NCBI RefSeq assembly: GCF_003369915.1
Contig: NC_046676.1
Coordinates: 17,032,001 to 17,096,000, forward strand
DNA: 64,000 bases
Direction of reading: 5' to 3'
Source of the DNA: Drosophila miranda
Lineage: Eukaryota > Arthropoda > Insecta > Diptera > Drosophilidae
Shown: piece after piece, positions 27,815 through 41,102 of the stretch
How positions within the stretch are numbered: the stretch's first letter is position 1
How the letters are laid out: every line of letters starts with the position of its first letter
Notes under the pieces: generated by a model
Told to the model about the DNA's origin: nothing
The model's input: only the letters and a program-made list of their open reading frames with translations
Databases searched by the model: none
Position numbers and translations under genes: made by a program

Positions 27815-27888
27815 CTCTGGCACTGGCACTGGCACTGGCTGTGGCACTGGCTGTGGCACTGGCTGTGGCACTGGCTGTGGCTGTGGCT
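27815..27888. repeat. CTGGCTGTGGCA minisatellite
   Basis: Tandem 6- and 12-nt units built from GGCACT and GGCTGT. Long open frames through it are an effect of the 3n period. Confidence 0.8.
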
Positions 27889-29096
27889 CCACCTCCAGCT
27901 CTTACTTATCACCGCCTTCTGCTCTGACTCTGGCACCGGCTCTGGCTCTGGCTCTTGCTCCTTATATGTACATACGTATGTGTAAGTTGACATTTTTTTT
28001 CATTACTGCAACGTTTCAATAGCAGGGCCATCCACATCCACCCACACGCGCCTCCCTACTATCCACAATGACGCCTGCCGAGCAGCAGCTGGTCCTGCTG
28101 CTCCTGCTGGTCCTGCTGCTCCTCCTGTTGTGTTGCTGCCGAGTATGTCCATGTCCAAGGCAGGTCTGTATGGCTGAGCGTGAAGTAAGGGCAAGGATAA
28201 TCTTTTGTTTGCCACTCGAGTACGTTTGCCCCGGAAGGGCGGCTCTCCACCCCCCTCCGCCCCCCCCCTCCATCCCTGCCCGAAAGACATTTGTGTTTTG
28301 CTTCAGTTATTTGCACAAAACTCTCGCCTTTGCCTCCTCCACAGCCACCCACAGCTCATCCCTGTCAAGGTGAGACTGTACATCGCACGCTTGACAGTGC
28401 CGGCTTATGTGCTGACATGTTATAGAATTTGAATAGAATTTATGCTCTGCAATAACGCACGAGTGGACCGAGGCCAGGACCGGGGCCAGCATCCCGAGAA
28501 TCGCCAATCTGTTGGGGTGTCAGAAATTTATGTGCCCTCCAGGCAAATCAATTCTCCCATTAATTGCAGAAGAGACAACTACTTGAGATGTACATATGTT
28601 GGGGTACAGCAGACATCTAATTGGAGGCGGCCGTGTGTCTTTTGAGTTCGCTGGGCCTTCATTTAATGCCAGTGCCGTGCTATTTATTACCGCTTGACGT
28701 ATTTATTTTAATTAACGGAAATTAATGCCACGTTGCTCTGGCGGCTGGCGGCTGGCGGCTTGCAGTCGCTTACACACATTCTCGGGCTGTTCACTGCTAT
28801 CACACCTGACACATCCTGACACCCTCCCCCTCATGCTCACCCTCACCCTCACCCTCACCCTCTCGCTGTCGCACATGAGCGCACATTTCAGTCCTTGCTC
28901 GAGTACATGGGCATCAAATATATGGCAGTGCGATACGATGCAAAGACAGAGCCGATTCAATCAGTCAATCTGCCTCCGAAATGTTGCAAATTAATGGAGT
29001 TAACTCCAACTTCAAGTGTGCAGCATCTATTATCCCACAAATAATTGACTATGAAACCTATGAAATGCGAAGCTATCAAAATAATTCTCATTATTC

Positions 29097-29128
29097 GAGC
29101 AGAGCAGAGCAGAGCAGAGCAGAGCAGA
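29097..29128. repeat. AGAGC pentanucleotide array
   Basis: About six tandem AGAGC units. Confidence 0.85.
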
Positions 29129-32100
29129 GAAGGCCTAATAGAAAATAAATTAAATTTGATTTCAATGATTTCCGATGAATTCTGTTTGTGTCTAATTGTG
29201 TCTAATGGCCAACTTAAGAAGCATTTAGACATTGAGTTCTCATTCCATTTCGACCCTGTTTGCTTCCATTCGAAAATTAGATTAATTTATGAACGTGTTT
29301 TTTTGGGGAAATGCCTCCCAAAACAAAGAAAATATTACACAGCGGTTCTGTTCGGTTTGGATAATTATGCAGCCAAGCATTAAATTAATTCTTGTAATAT
29401 TATTCTTTGGCTCTGCGCCGTTGCCAAGCCAAGAGAATGCATTTTGATGAGTTACTTTTACTGCTTTCACTGGGTCGGGGCACGGCAAATGAAATTATAA
29501 TAAAAAGAATTCCCCGGACGGAGGGCGACCCTCAACTACACTCACACTCACGCACACACACACACACACACACACAAAGACCAGGGTCGCAAATGCTATT
29601 ATTATTTTGTAAACATTGCGACGGAGTGTGTGCCCCACAAGGTCGTGAAAATACACAAAAAAAAATAAAAATAGAAAAACATTCGCGTAGTCCGAAAAAA
29701 GAAAAAAAAACCATCTGACCATCTGTCCGGACGATGAGATACCCGGTTGTGAGGGGAGGAGCTCTGTATAGTTGGAATTTCGATGAAAGGTATGCGAAAT
29801 ATTTAAACTATTTGATCGAATGCTGCATGCATGCACTATGGCCTTTTATAGCTGCCAAAATGTCCTCCTTTTTGGCTGTTGCATATGTTTGCTCTGGCAC
29901 AACATGCCCCCGTACTACCTGCAACGTGCACACACACAAACACATACATGTCTGCAAATACAAATAAACAAACTAGACACTGGGTTGCAGCAACACACCA
30001 ACTTTTAATTAATTTCTGTCTGTGTGACCCGTGAGTATACATCGGGACATCGGGATACTCCTGTTTCAGTCAAAGGGGACACACACACACACACACACAC
30101 ACATAAACAAACAAGAGCCACATGAAAATTGAGTGTCGCTTTGGTGCCAAAAATGGCTTGACCCAAATGTAATCAGGTAATTTGTTTTGTACTGTCAATA
30201 TTTGCCATCCGTTTGCCACGCATATTTCAACTTCATAACGATTTGGTGAGTTATTAGAGACTCGGAATGGAAAGGAAAGGAACGGAGCACCGAAACACCG
30301 AGAGACATTGATTTGCCCTGGGACCCGCGACTCGTTTATTTGCTCTTTAAATATTGCATGCTCCGTCAGCGGCTCCCCCAATCCTCGTCTGGCCTGTCAG
30401 CCAGTGAGCCTTGCGAGTCAGATGATGACTCGGCCTGGCGTACATACGACGAGTGCAATATAGTGAGTGAAAGTAGTGCAAAAGAGCAGCAACCGAAATT
30501 GATTTAATAGCCCCAGATTATGGGGTCATCAGGCAAAAGTGCACGTACGCTTTCGCTTGGCGCTCTGCTGGCACCCCTTTGGGGTGCTCCTTCCCTTCCC
30601 TCTCCTGTCTTCTCATTTGCACCACGTTTAAGGATGTCTTGTGGCACACACATTTTAAGTTGCCTGAAATATGGCATTGCATTGGTCCTGCCGTAGGACC
30701 TCAGGTCGATTTCAATTCAATTACGACTAAAATAAAATGTTTACCCATTTGATATATGTACAATGTATGTATGTATGCCCTCCTTCCTGCCTTGGGGCAC
30801 ACAGTTCGTTTTCTTTCCGCAGTGCCAACAAATTCCTTTTTTATTGTCCTTTTCTTGTTTGTTGCTGCCAGCAAAAAGTAGGCAACATTTTTCATTCGAA
30901 TCGAAAAACTACAAACATTCAGTGACAACAAAACATTACACCGATAGTGCTGGGTAGGGGGGCAGGGGGGCAGAGCCAGGTGGCGGAGGTCGGAGGTCGT
31001 AGGTCGGAGAGAGGGGCGGAAGGCGTGGCAGACACGAAATCATTTCGAACGTGGCTGAACGAGGTCAAAGTGTATGAATCGAGCATATTGACCATTGACT
31101 GAATGGCCGGCCAGCATGCGATCCAAAAAACAAAGCAAAAACTATGGCGAAGGGCGATATTCCGACTGCCAGATACTCTCTGCTGGCTAACCGTTGATAG
31201 GAGAGCAGGAGATCCACTCCTTTTGACGTTTCTGGGAGGGGGGAGCGGGGGGTTTACCCTTTGTTAGGGCATAGGCACTGCTAGCAGGATGTCCCCCAGG
31301 TCGATGTGTGCGGCTGTTCGCCTGTAATAATTCAATTGAAATACATTCGAATTACTGAAAACATTCCCGGACATAATTATCTCCTGCTGCCCCTTAATTA
31401 CTTGCCCCCCCCCCCCCCCTCGCGATTGCGACCTTACTCGATTCTCAATTCTTTTGCAATCGCCGCAGCTTCCTTTTTACGAGCTGCGTCATCGTCCGGC
31501 GGTCCGGCGCTCCGGTCCCTCCGCCAAAGCGCTCATGCAAAAGCAATTTCCTGAACTTTTTGCCCGACCACAAGCACAGGCACACTCAGATACACAGATA
31601 CACAGATACTACCCGCACACACACACACACACACACACAGATTAAGTCGGCGACCCCACTCGAAACGCATTGGCCAACTTGGATGCTTCAGCACTCGAAA
31701 ACCAATACGAATGCGATTATGCCTCAGCTGGAAGAGTGTGTGTGTGTGCGCTCTCACATGGATACACACACTTACAAATTGCGCGCTGTAAGTAAGAAAT
31801 CATTGAGGTTGGTCGGCACACTAATGGAAAACGACAAGCGGCATGTGGGCAAACGTTTTGCCGTCTATCTGCCCCTGCCCCGGCCCCTGCCCCGGCCCCT
31901 GCCCCACCTCTCTCTCTCTCTCTGGTCCCCTAGCCAGATCCGTGCACGTCGCCGGATGTCGGCGAGCGATAGTTGTCGCTGTCAGCCCTGTGGGCTGTGC
32001 CCTGCGGTCGGAGTTTACTTCACGTTTGGGTTTGCTCACCGCAAAAGTTTAGTTGCAAGTTGCGGCGGCCACTGCCACTCGGCCAGTTCTACATCGGTGT

Positions 32101-32379
32101 CCCTCAGTCCCTCAGTGTGTCCGACTGGCAGTTGCATTACGGGATCAATTTGTTTGCCACTGATTCGCAGACACGTCCGTTGCCCCGATGTCGCATTTAC
32201 CTGCGAATCGGCAGTGAAGTATGTCATTGGGCCTCCCTTCCAGCACCCGCCACTCCACCCCGTTGCTAGGATGGGAGGCCAAGCCGCAGCCAAAGGCACG
32301 TGACATTAGCAAAGTAAATTCCACTTAGAAATGTGACACAATTCGGGCATCTTTCAGCTAAGTGAATTTGAATGCCGTC

Positions 32380-33388
32380 GAACCGAAGAGCGCCGAAGAG
32401 AGCGAAAGAGAGCGAAAGAGTCCGTGGAAGGACTCTCTTAAACTGCCTGCGCGCTGGAAGCGAGGCCCAACAGCTGTCAGCGGGTGTCTCGGCGCGAAGT
32501 GGAAACGAAAACGAAGGCGAAGGCGAATGGGGCTCGTGTAACTGACCTAAAAGCTTCCGCTGAGCTTTCGCTCACCGCGCGAAAGCGCATGCCTGGCGCT
32601 GGCCCGACACTGGCCTCCTGCCAGTCGTTGTCGTGCCTTCAGTCCACTTCGTATACTCGTTGAAAGCTGTGCCCGCTGCGGAAGCCACGGCATCGCATCG
32701 CCCCTGTGCCACACCGAAGCAACAGCAAAAGCAAAAGCAATAGCACCGAGAACAGCAAAGGAAGCCGTGCGAGAGGACGAGGTTGAGACCTGCCGGCGGC
32801 AAAAGTGCGTTTCGATATTTTTTTGAGGCACAAGATCGTAGGAAATTCTAAAGAAAGAAATTCTCGGCGCATCAAGTTCAAGACCGGCCTACAGAGCCGC
32901 CGCGTGCGTTTCGTGTCCGTACATCGTTGTTTATCCTTGAGAACGCATTTTTTTTTTTTTTTTTAGTTGTGTGTGTGTGCGTGTGCGTGTGTGTGCGTGG
33001 CCTGCCCTGCTCCAGTGCTCCAGTGCTCCACTGCTCGACACATTGTCAACGCAACTCTGTGAACGCAGCTGAAAAGTCAGCAGTGACAAAAAGTGAAAGC
33101 GGAAACGGAAACAGAAGCGCCATAGAACCGAGTGGCAGCGACAGAGGCAGAGGTGGCAGCAACGTTAACTGCGACAACTGTGAAATGTGCGGCTGCATTG
33201 TTGTTTTGTTAGCACTTTGACCCAAATCGAATCGCACTTAACTGCACTGCACTGCACTGCATAGGATAGGACAGGATATCGTATCCTGTACGATAGCATC
33301 CACTCAGGTGTCCCACTGTCGAAAGAAAGTCGCGAGTGTCCCCCGATCCGATCAGAACCCGTAGGACTGTTGGCCACCTCTCTCGCAT
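32380..33388 (+). other. Candidate 5' untranslated exon of a long + strand gene
   Basis: The stretch changes from spacer to GAGA-type and purine-rich sequence (AGAGAGCGAAAGAG near 32400; GTGAAAGCGGAAACGGAAAC near 33092), typical of fly housekeeping or neural leaders. A TCAGTC initiator-like site lies near 32639. The region ends with CGCAT followed by a strong donor GTGAGTATG (donor G at 33389). No long ORF starts in it. The 5' end, promoter and gene identity cannot be fixed from sequence alone. If the donor is used, the next exon lies far downstream, possibly at 53472. Confidence 0.4.
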
Positions 33389-36300
33389 GTGAGTATGACA
33401 CGTGCCTAATGTGACTTTCACTTCAACTTTTACCTCTGGTTTGGATTATTTATGTGCGATTTGCAAGTTTTGGGCTCTGGTTTATGGCCAGAGGCAGCCG
33501 AAAACTTTGCCTTTGCCACATTTGTTTTGTTTATTAGCTTAAGAACACATCATTATTGTTGAAAGGTTAAAGTATATGTATTTGGGGTTGTATATTTGCT
33601 AATCTTAGTTTTAGGCCACAGATTCCCCTCAAGTTGGTCCTTGAAAGACGCAGAGCGGAGGCAAGACTAATTAAAGGTTTAAAATAAAGTTTTTGGACTT
33701 TCCCAAATGATCCGAGTATTCATTAGACCTTACGCTTGTCGCCTGTTGATCAGAATGGACGGGTAATAATTTAAACGAAGGATGTTTACATGAAATGGGA
33801 AAACTTGTTAATAGTTTTGGTGGGTTTAAGCTGTGGCCATGCACTCTTCATAGATGTATCCGTGTCGGTGCTTCTGGTAGTGTCTTAATTTCTGGTAGTT
33901 GCACTGCCATTTGACGCCTGACAATGCGGACATTTTCTGTCCATTGCACCAATCAGCACTTTCGGATGAGCGAAATATTCACTATTGGGCTGCTACTCGA
34001 ATGCGAGACGATTGGGATTTAGATTTATACAATTGCGACCTGCTCACACGCACATTTTCGTTATCATTTTGTTCTGCTTTATTAGATGTTTCTTGCTTTA
34101 TTCGCTCGACGGCTTGACGGTCTCAAAACACACGCAAAAATGGTTTAAAGCATACTTTATTATGTCCGCTTTTTCTATGGCATACTTGGATATTAATCGT
34201 ACAAAAACACTAAACACTGGTGCTAGGAGGAGGAGGAGGAGCAGGAACTCGAGACGTGTATATACGAGAGATTAAACGAGAGCTCTAAAGAATATTTTCC
34301 TGTCAAAGCGTGAAATGCATCTGAAGTCGGGCAGCCGTACATGATAAGGGTTACCATAATTAACTTTCTCTGAGTTAATCAGAAGCAGCATTGAATTGTG
34401 TGGCGCCGCACCAGGCAGGCCCTAAGGAAGAAACGGCCAGAGCCATCTCTATCTGAGATAATGTACCACACGCAAATGCTGATTTGACAGTCGGGGGGGG
34501 GTCTGTGCTGTTCTAATGAAATGACAAAATGAAAACACATGAAAATTGCCAAGAAAAGCAAAATATTTGTACACCCATTCAAACCCTGGGAGACGCGGCG
34601 CTAATGGGAAAAGTCGTTGTCGCGGCTACGTGCCACAGCCAGGGATTCGTTTGTGTGGCGCTGTGGAGGTGTGTACTTGGAAAAGTACGAGGGGGGGGGG
34701 GGCGGGGAGGGGAGGGGGATGACAGGGCTGGCCCCTTCGCTGAAAGCCACGCAGAAAGCAATTAAATGTATTTCCGCTTCGATGTCAAAATGAATGTGAA
34801 TTTGATATTAGACATAACCACACACACACACACACACACACAGGTGCCACACAGGTGAGGGTGGCCAGGTGGTAGGATGCAAGGGGCGTGGCTGTCCTAT
34901 GTCAATGTTGGCCCACTGTCATCGTGGCATCTAGCAACAGGCGCAGGACCGTTTCGTCACCTCGGGGGCCTGACATGCAAAGTCTCTCTCGCCCGGTCCA
35001 CCCCACCGCTTGTGCGTGTGTCCCTGGGTCTTGGCCAGCCTCACCTGGATATGGGCATATTTTATGACCGCCATTTTGACACTTGGCGCGAGGTTTAATG
35101 AGTCTTTCGGGGCGTTTCGAGTGCGTAATGTTCTGGCATATTTATCATACGCCCCACCCCCCCCCGTTGCCCCATGGCCTTGGGGGCGAGGTCGAAAAGT
35201 CAACTTGTCTCGATAAACATGACAGAGCAAATATTTCAACTGGAGCCCAACTAAAAAGTGGCAGAAAAACCAACTTCAGAGAGGCAAAATTCCTGTCCAG
35301 ATTGTTATTCCGACATCTAGTGTTGTCTTGTCTCTAGATTTGATTTGATTGTGTGCATATGAGCACTGTGTGTGTGATTGTAGGGAATATGAAGGCTGCT
35401 TTTTGCTTGACTTTCTACTTTCCTAGTCCCGACTCGACTCTCAGTTTTTCTTCTAGTTATTTATGCAAAATATCCCCAAGCATAATAGCAAAGGCAAATA
35501 AAAAACAAACAATATTTAAATAAAGGATTACAACTCGTAGAAGGAACAAAAACAAAGAAATTGGAGCATGCCCCGTTGGACGAGAGACGACATGTCATTT
35601 AGTTGGCCAACTGCCGACTCGGGCCACTGGATCAGTGCGTAGACTGGCTGGCAGCCTGCTCTGGGCTTTGGGTCCTGGGCGCTGGGTCCTGGGTCCTCGT
35701 CTCGCTGCTCCTTCCGTCATCCTGCCATGTCTGCTTTATAGTGTCTTTGTCTTGATTTTAAATTCATTTTTATTCATTAGACTCCGCAGACGATTCACTG
35801 CCGTTCTGTTCCTCTGTTTTGTGGCAGGACGATGATGATCATGATGATGATGTCATGTTAACCATGTCGCGTCTGCACGCACGCTCCAGCCTTGATACCA
35901 ATGGGATTGCATTTGGCACGAGTCGTTTAATATTTTATTCCTTCGGAGGCCTTGGCTTGGCACCATTTTTGGGGCGATGCTGGCCGTTCGATTTCCTATT
36001 CATGGCCTCAAACGGGGCCAACTTTTAATTTCCATTTATTTTTGTGACTTTTTTGCCATTGTGTGGCATTGTGTGCCACCCGCATTGTTCGGCTCCTGGC
36101 AGATAGTCGTTCATATCGGATGGCAGTGCAGCCTTTATTGCTTGCCATTCGATTGCAATTTGCAGAAGTTTGCAATTGTTTGAGAAATAATCAACTCTGC
36201 GACTGGGCATCAGATTACCCTCCATCTTTCGTACCTAGACATGGCTTTCAATATCCCAATTATATTGGACTGCCGGCGCTTAACGGACTGTGTAAGCCCT

Positions 36301-37773
36301 TAATGAGGAGTTTGCCCACCCAATCCGACCATGACGACGACGGCGGCACGGGCTCTCATCTAATTGCTGGCTGGAAAAGAACACAAGGCCTGGTGGGCTG
36401 GTGGGCTGGTGGCCCGAGCCCCACCTGTTTGGCGGCTAGCAGCTGTAGCTGTCCAGAGTTTTGTTTTCGGTTTCGATCTAAATTATTGAATGTATCAGCT
36501 AATTATAGTAAGAGCGTGTCCTTCGTCCTCTGTCCACTGATTTGTCGTGTGTTCTATTAGGCCTCAATGAATTATTAACAACTGTGTCAGGCGGTCTGCT
36601 AACGAGATGTTGTATCTGTCGTACGGGGCGTATGTGTAATTTACGCACCGGATGCCATAGGCCACTTGGCCGGACACTTAAATTGTGTGTGTGTGTGTGT
36701 GTTTGTGTGTGTTTGTTTAGGCCTAAGCAGAAAATCATTAGTTGAAATGCGCAAATATCTCTAACGTTTTTATTAGCCGAGCACAAAGTAATTGCCCGCA
36801 ATTAGGCCTTTAATACTATGGCCATAGAGCGGCGTTGCACTCGGTCCTAAGCACACACACATAGCAGCTCTCTTTGGCATCTGTGGGAGAGTGAATCAGT
36901 TGCTGGTCTTGGCATCCGGCCGTGTTGTGGATCCCATGGGGATTTAGCAAAGCGTGAATACGTTTTGGTTGCTCGTTAACTAAGAATTACCCTGTGTGCC
37001 CCATGCTGTATGTGTGGCAAAGCTCTTTTTGTGTTTTTTCGGTGTCCTTGTTGTTTCGTCTCGGGCCTCCATTTACTTGGTGTTTTTATTGAAGCCATTC
37101 TGTGGAGAGAGAGGGAGAGAAATGTTGCCACTCTGCGAGTGCGCCAAGACAAGGGCCTTCTATCCCCACTCTGGGCTCTTTTATTTCGTATTTTCGTGTG
37201 TTTTGTTTTCCCTTCGCTTGTGTTCTTTGTGAATATTTTTATCGTCCAGCCATTGACATTCTCCATTGGCAATTATTTTCTTTCCGCGTCCGGAACTACT
37301 TCAGGGCGTGGCTGGGGATACCGATTTATTATTCCGATTGACCAAGCGCACAGAAATAATGGCCAGACACGGGATATGCACGATGCGGGACACTATTTTC
37401 CGGGGCCGAATAAAAATCAAAGCTCGCCAAAGCAAAAACACTTTCAAATTCGAATTTATAATTGAAATTTATGGCACGCTTTCGATGCATTTAAAGGACG
37501 GGCCTGCACAGTGCTCCATGCAGGACCCGTACTGGTGGCCCTTTTGTTGTGTGGCAGCTCGTTAGCGAGTTCAAGGTCCTTGAGGGGGCCCGTAGATCAA
37601 GTGGTACGTACAGCAAACAAGGGCTGGGGGGCGGGGGGGAGAAATGGGAAATGAGCACACGACATGAAGACTTAAAAAAAAAGCGGAGAACAAAGGAGCA
37701 AATGAAATGTGCGAGATTGTAGAGGCACAAAAGGACACTTGACGCAAGGCAAAACTGTAGCTGAAGCAGAAAC

Positions 37774-37847
37774 AGGGGCAGGGGCAGGGGCAGAGGCTGG
37801 GGCAGGGGCAGGGGCAGGGGCAGAGGCTGGGGCAGGGGCAGAGGCTG
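37774..37847. repeat. GGGGCA hexanucleotide array
   Basis: Imperfect tandem GGGGCA and GAGGCT units with strong G/C strand bias. Confidence 0.85.
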
Positions 37848-40800
37848 AATGGATGTGTGCAGCGCTCTTTCGGCAATTTGGCAGCCAAAGGACTCTCAAG
37901 TGAAATTACGCAAATAAACAGTTTGCACGCCTGCACTGACTTTAATGCCAAAGGATGCGAATGCTTTCGGCAAGAATGGTGGTGTGGGGGGGGGGGAGAT
38001 CCCTCTCGTCCTGCTCTATCAAATGTCGGCATCGTGTCAAAATATTTTCTTGGCTTTTCCTTTTCCTTTCCCTGCTTGTAATGCGAGCTCATTACCATAA
38101 AAGCGTTGCCCCGTCTACCCGCCACACATGAATGGCGTGTGTCTATTGGTATGCGAGGGGCATCTTATAGATGTCTTCAATTTCAGTAATAGCACTTTGG
38201 GGCCTGTGGGACTGGGCCGAGCCTGAAAGACACTCCACTCCTTTGCCGAAAGTTTTTAACTGCTGCCTGGCCGCCCGTCGGGTTTTAAAGTGTATTGGCA
38301 GCCCGTCAGCCAGCTGCAGGCCACAGCCGACACAAAGGCTCTGGAAATATTACATATGGCTGGCCGTAGGGGATTTGGCCATTAAGCCGGAGCCCCGGCC
38401 AATACATGGTGAGTGCCCGGGCTGGGACGGGGACGGGGACTGGGCGGAATTCATCAACACATCGGCGCCGGGGATAGGAATGTCTCGTGCAGCGCCCAAC
38501 CCCACACGGCAGCAAGGCAAAAATGTTCAATACTAAACTCTGAAAATATGGTATAAAGATGTATGGCAGGCATTCCGTAGCTTTTTGGCCCAAATAGCTG
38601 CCACATAATCCACAGACAGAGCCCGCCCAGCAAAATTGATTGTGTGTGCAACCCAATCTTCAGTGTGTGTGTGTGTGTGAGTGGAGGGGGGGACAGATCA
38701 AGGCATTGTTTGTGGCCCGTATCGAAGCAATCGTTTTTTATCTGGCACCCGAATGGCCATCTAAAGCATATTTGCAGACCAGTCCCAATGGTCGCTGGTC
38801 TATGCCGTTCTGCGTTGATGCCTCTATTCTATCGTATCGTCGGCATGCCCATGAACTGGGGGTTTTATGAACTGGAAGAGCGCTCCGACCAGGGATTGGT
38901 GGCGCACTTTTCGGGGCACCGAAACCAAACCTACTCGTAACCAATTATGTTTTGCGGCTTGCGGCATGCAGAGCGGAAATTAATTTTGTGCTTTGGTGCA
39001 ACTAATTCGATTATGAGCAGCCATTCGCTCGCATCCAGCCTGGCCGCACCCTGCCGCACCCTGCTGCCCCACCATGCTGCTCCACCATGCTGCACCCTGC
39101 TGACAAGTGGCACAAGGACTTGTGTGCGTGGCAGCATTGTTGATTTGCATTAATGGCAATTCATAATTCATAATTTATGGCGCTGCAATTTCTGGTTTGT
39201 CGCGTATTTGTTTTTAAATACTGCGCACAAATTAATTTATTGCTTTGTTATATTTTTGCGCGTCATAAACTTTGATGGTAGTCCCCTTTCCCCCCCCCCT
39301 TTGCCCCTTGCCCTTTAAATAAAACGGAATTCAATTAGAATTAAAAGTGACGTCACGTGCCTCTAATTAATTAAATTAAGAATAGAGCAAAGCCGACAGC
39401 GGAAGCTGCTCGGGAAATAAATAAATTTCACATTTGGAAAAGGCCAAGCAAATGGTACGGAAACTGCGGGAGGGGAGGGCCTCGCCTCCTGCTGCTAAAA
39501 CCGAAATCCTGTCCGACCATTAACAAAGACATACACTCGAAAAAAAACAGCTACTATGTGGGAAATATGGGGGAAATTGTGCATTTTCCATACTTTAAAA
39601 GGAAATTAAAAATGAATTTTAAAATTAAAAATGTAACATCAATATTTAATAATTTAATTTCACTGGCAAAACATCAGCAACAGCGTTTAAAAATATGTAT
39701 AAATATTTGTTCGCTGTGTATGTGTGTGTGTGTGTGTGTGTTTTTTGGCCGCTTTATTTGGTTTATCGATTGCGGGCTGATGACTTTATCAAACAAACGA
39801 CGCTTGTCGCGTCTCTGGGGCCAGCCTTGGTCACTTGTTACGGCCAGGACACTCATAACAGTCGCCCAGGACAGTCGAGCACAGTCGAGCACAGATATAC
39901 AGCCATTCGGAGCGAAGTTTGCCGCCTGTTTGGGGGCCCCGCAGCGCATGTTTTTGGTGGCTGCGCATTTAATGTTGGGGCTTTGAGGGCGTTGTGGCAT
40001 TTGCACGCTTCATTTGACATAAAGAGCAAAAATAACCTCGGCCTCGGACCACTGGGGGGCTGTTTGTACGCAGATTAAGTATACGCCCCGTATTTGTTTT
40101 GTATTTATTAATACGCGCACCGACCGCCCGCTTGCGAGCCTTCTCGAAAGCAGAGCATTAGCACCTGCAGCCGGACTTAATTGTAATTAATTGTAAATCC
40201 GCGGGCGATGTCTGGCAGCTGCAATTAACATGATATGCAACGGGTGAAGCGGTATCGCGATGGCTCTGTTGTCATTGGCTTTTCAATTAGCATAAACAGG
40301 CAATAAATGCGGCAATGTGCAGGAATCATCGGCAAAATGGCCCCTGGCTCCTGGCCCCACAGCGAATCAAGTATGTAATTGTATATATGCTGGGATATCG
40401 TTTTCATCGAGCAACAGACACACACACACACACGCGTGGAAATCGTATTAAATGTATCCGTCAGTTGCTCATTTCAAATTGGTTTACGTGCCATGGAAGT
40501 AAATGGCTGACAGCCCCGTCTATGCCCTGAGCCGCTCCTGGAGGAGCATCTCGAGCGGATTTAATCGCATTTGGTTGCAGCAAAGTAAAGGAGATTTAAT
40601 TAATATTTGAAACGCTCGTTGGCACTTGTGCTAATTGCAATTACTCTCTCATTGGTGGTTCCGAATAACCCCTTGTCAGGGCCGCAAGTGAGCTGTCATC
40701 TCGCACTCGAGACTCGAGACTCGAGACCGTCTGTGTCTGTCGAAATCATTCAGATAATTGATAAAGCAGGCAAACAAAGGCGACAGCCTCTAAATATCAA

Positions 40801-41022
40801 TCCAACGCACAAAGGAGACCTGGAAAATGCAAAAGATTTTCCATATTTTCCAGCCATCCGTTTTGTTCTGAGGCAGTCATGTGTCGCCCCGTTCTGGAAG
40901 GAGCCCGGCCAAATCCAAAGATTAAATTAAATTGTACACGTCCCAGTTTAAAACTAAACACAGTGAGGCCCAGGGCCTGGCAGCTGCCAGTACGGTCTGG
41001 CTCTCGTACATCATCAGTGTGT

Positions 41023-41102
41023 GGCAGTGGCAGTGGCAGTGGCAGTGCCAGTGCCAGTATCCCTGTAAATCTCTTCTGGCCGAGCCGAGCCGAGCCGAGC
41101 CG
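41023..41102. repeat. Adjacent GGCAGT and GAGCC arrays
   Basis: A GGCAGT hexamer array (41023-41056) is followed 22 bp later by a GAGCC pentamer array (about 41079-41102). Confidence 0.8.

Larger units (their letters stand above)
27010..32300. other. Intergenic region right of Or42b
   Basis: No coding region is supported. ORFs here are low-complexity translations of simple repeats. Contents: a CTGGCTGTGGCA array (27815-27888), a CTCACC run (about 28833-28862), an AGAGC array (29097-29128), CA microsatellites at about 29548-29576, 30080-30103 and 31617-31640, a 14-nt C run near 31407-31420, and a CCCCTGCCCCGG repeat near 31872-31902. Confidence 0.55.

Noticed and set aside
31560..32303. A 247-codon + strand ORF
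   Set aside because: Its first part translates a CA microsatellite and a CCCCTGCCCCGG repeat; the rest has no recognisable domain.
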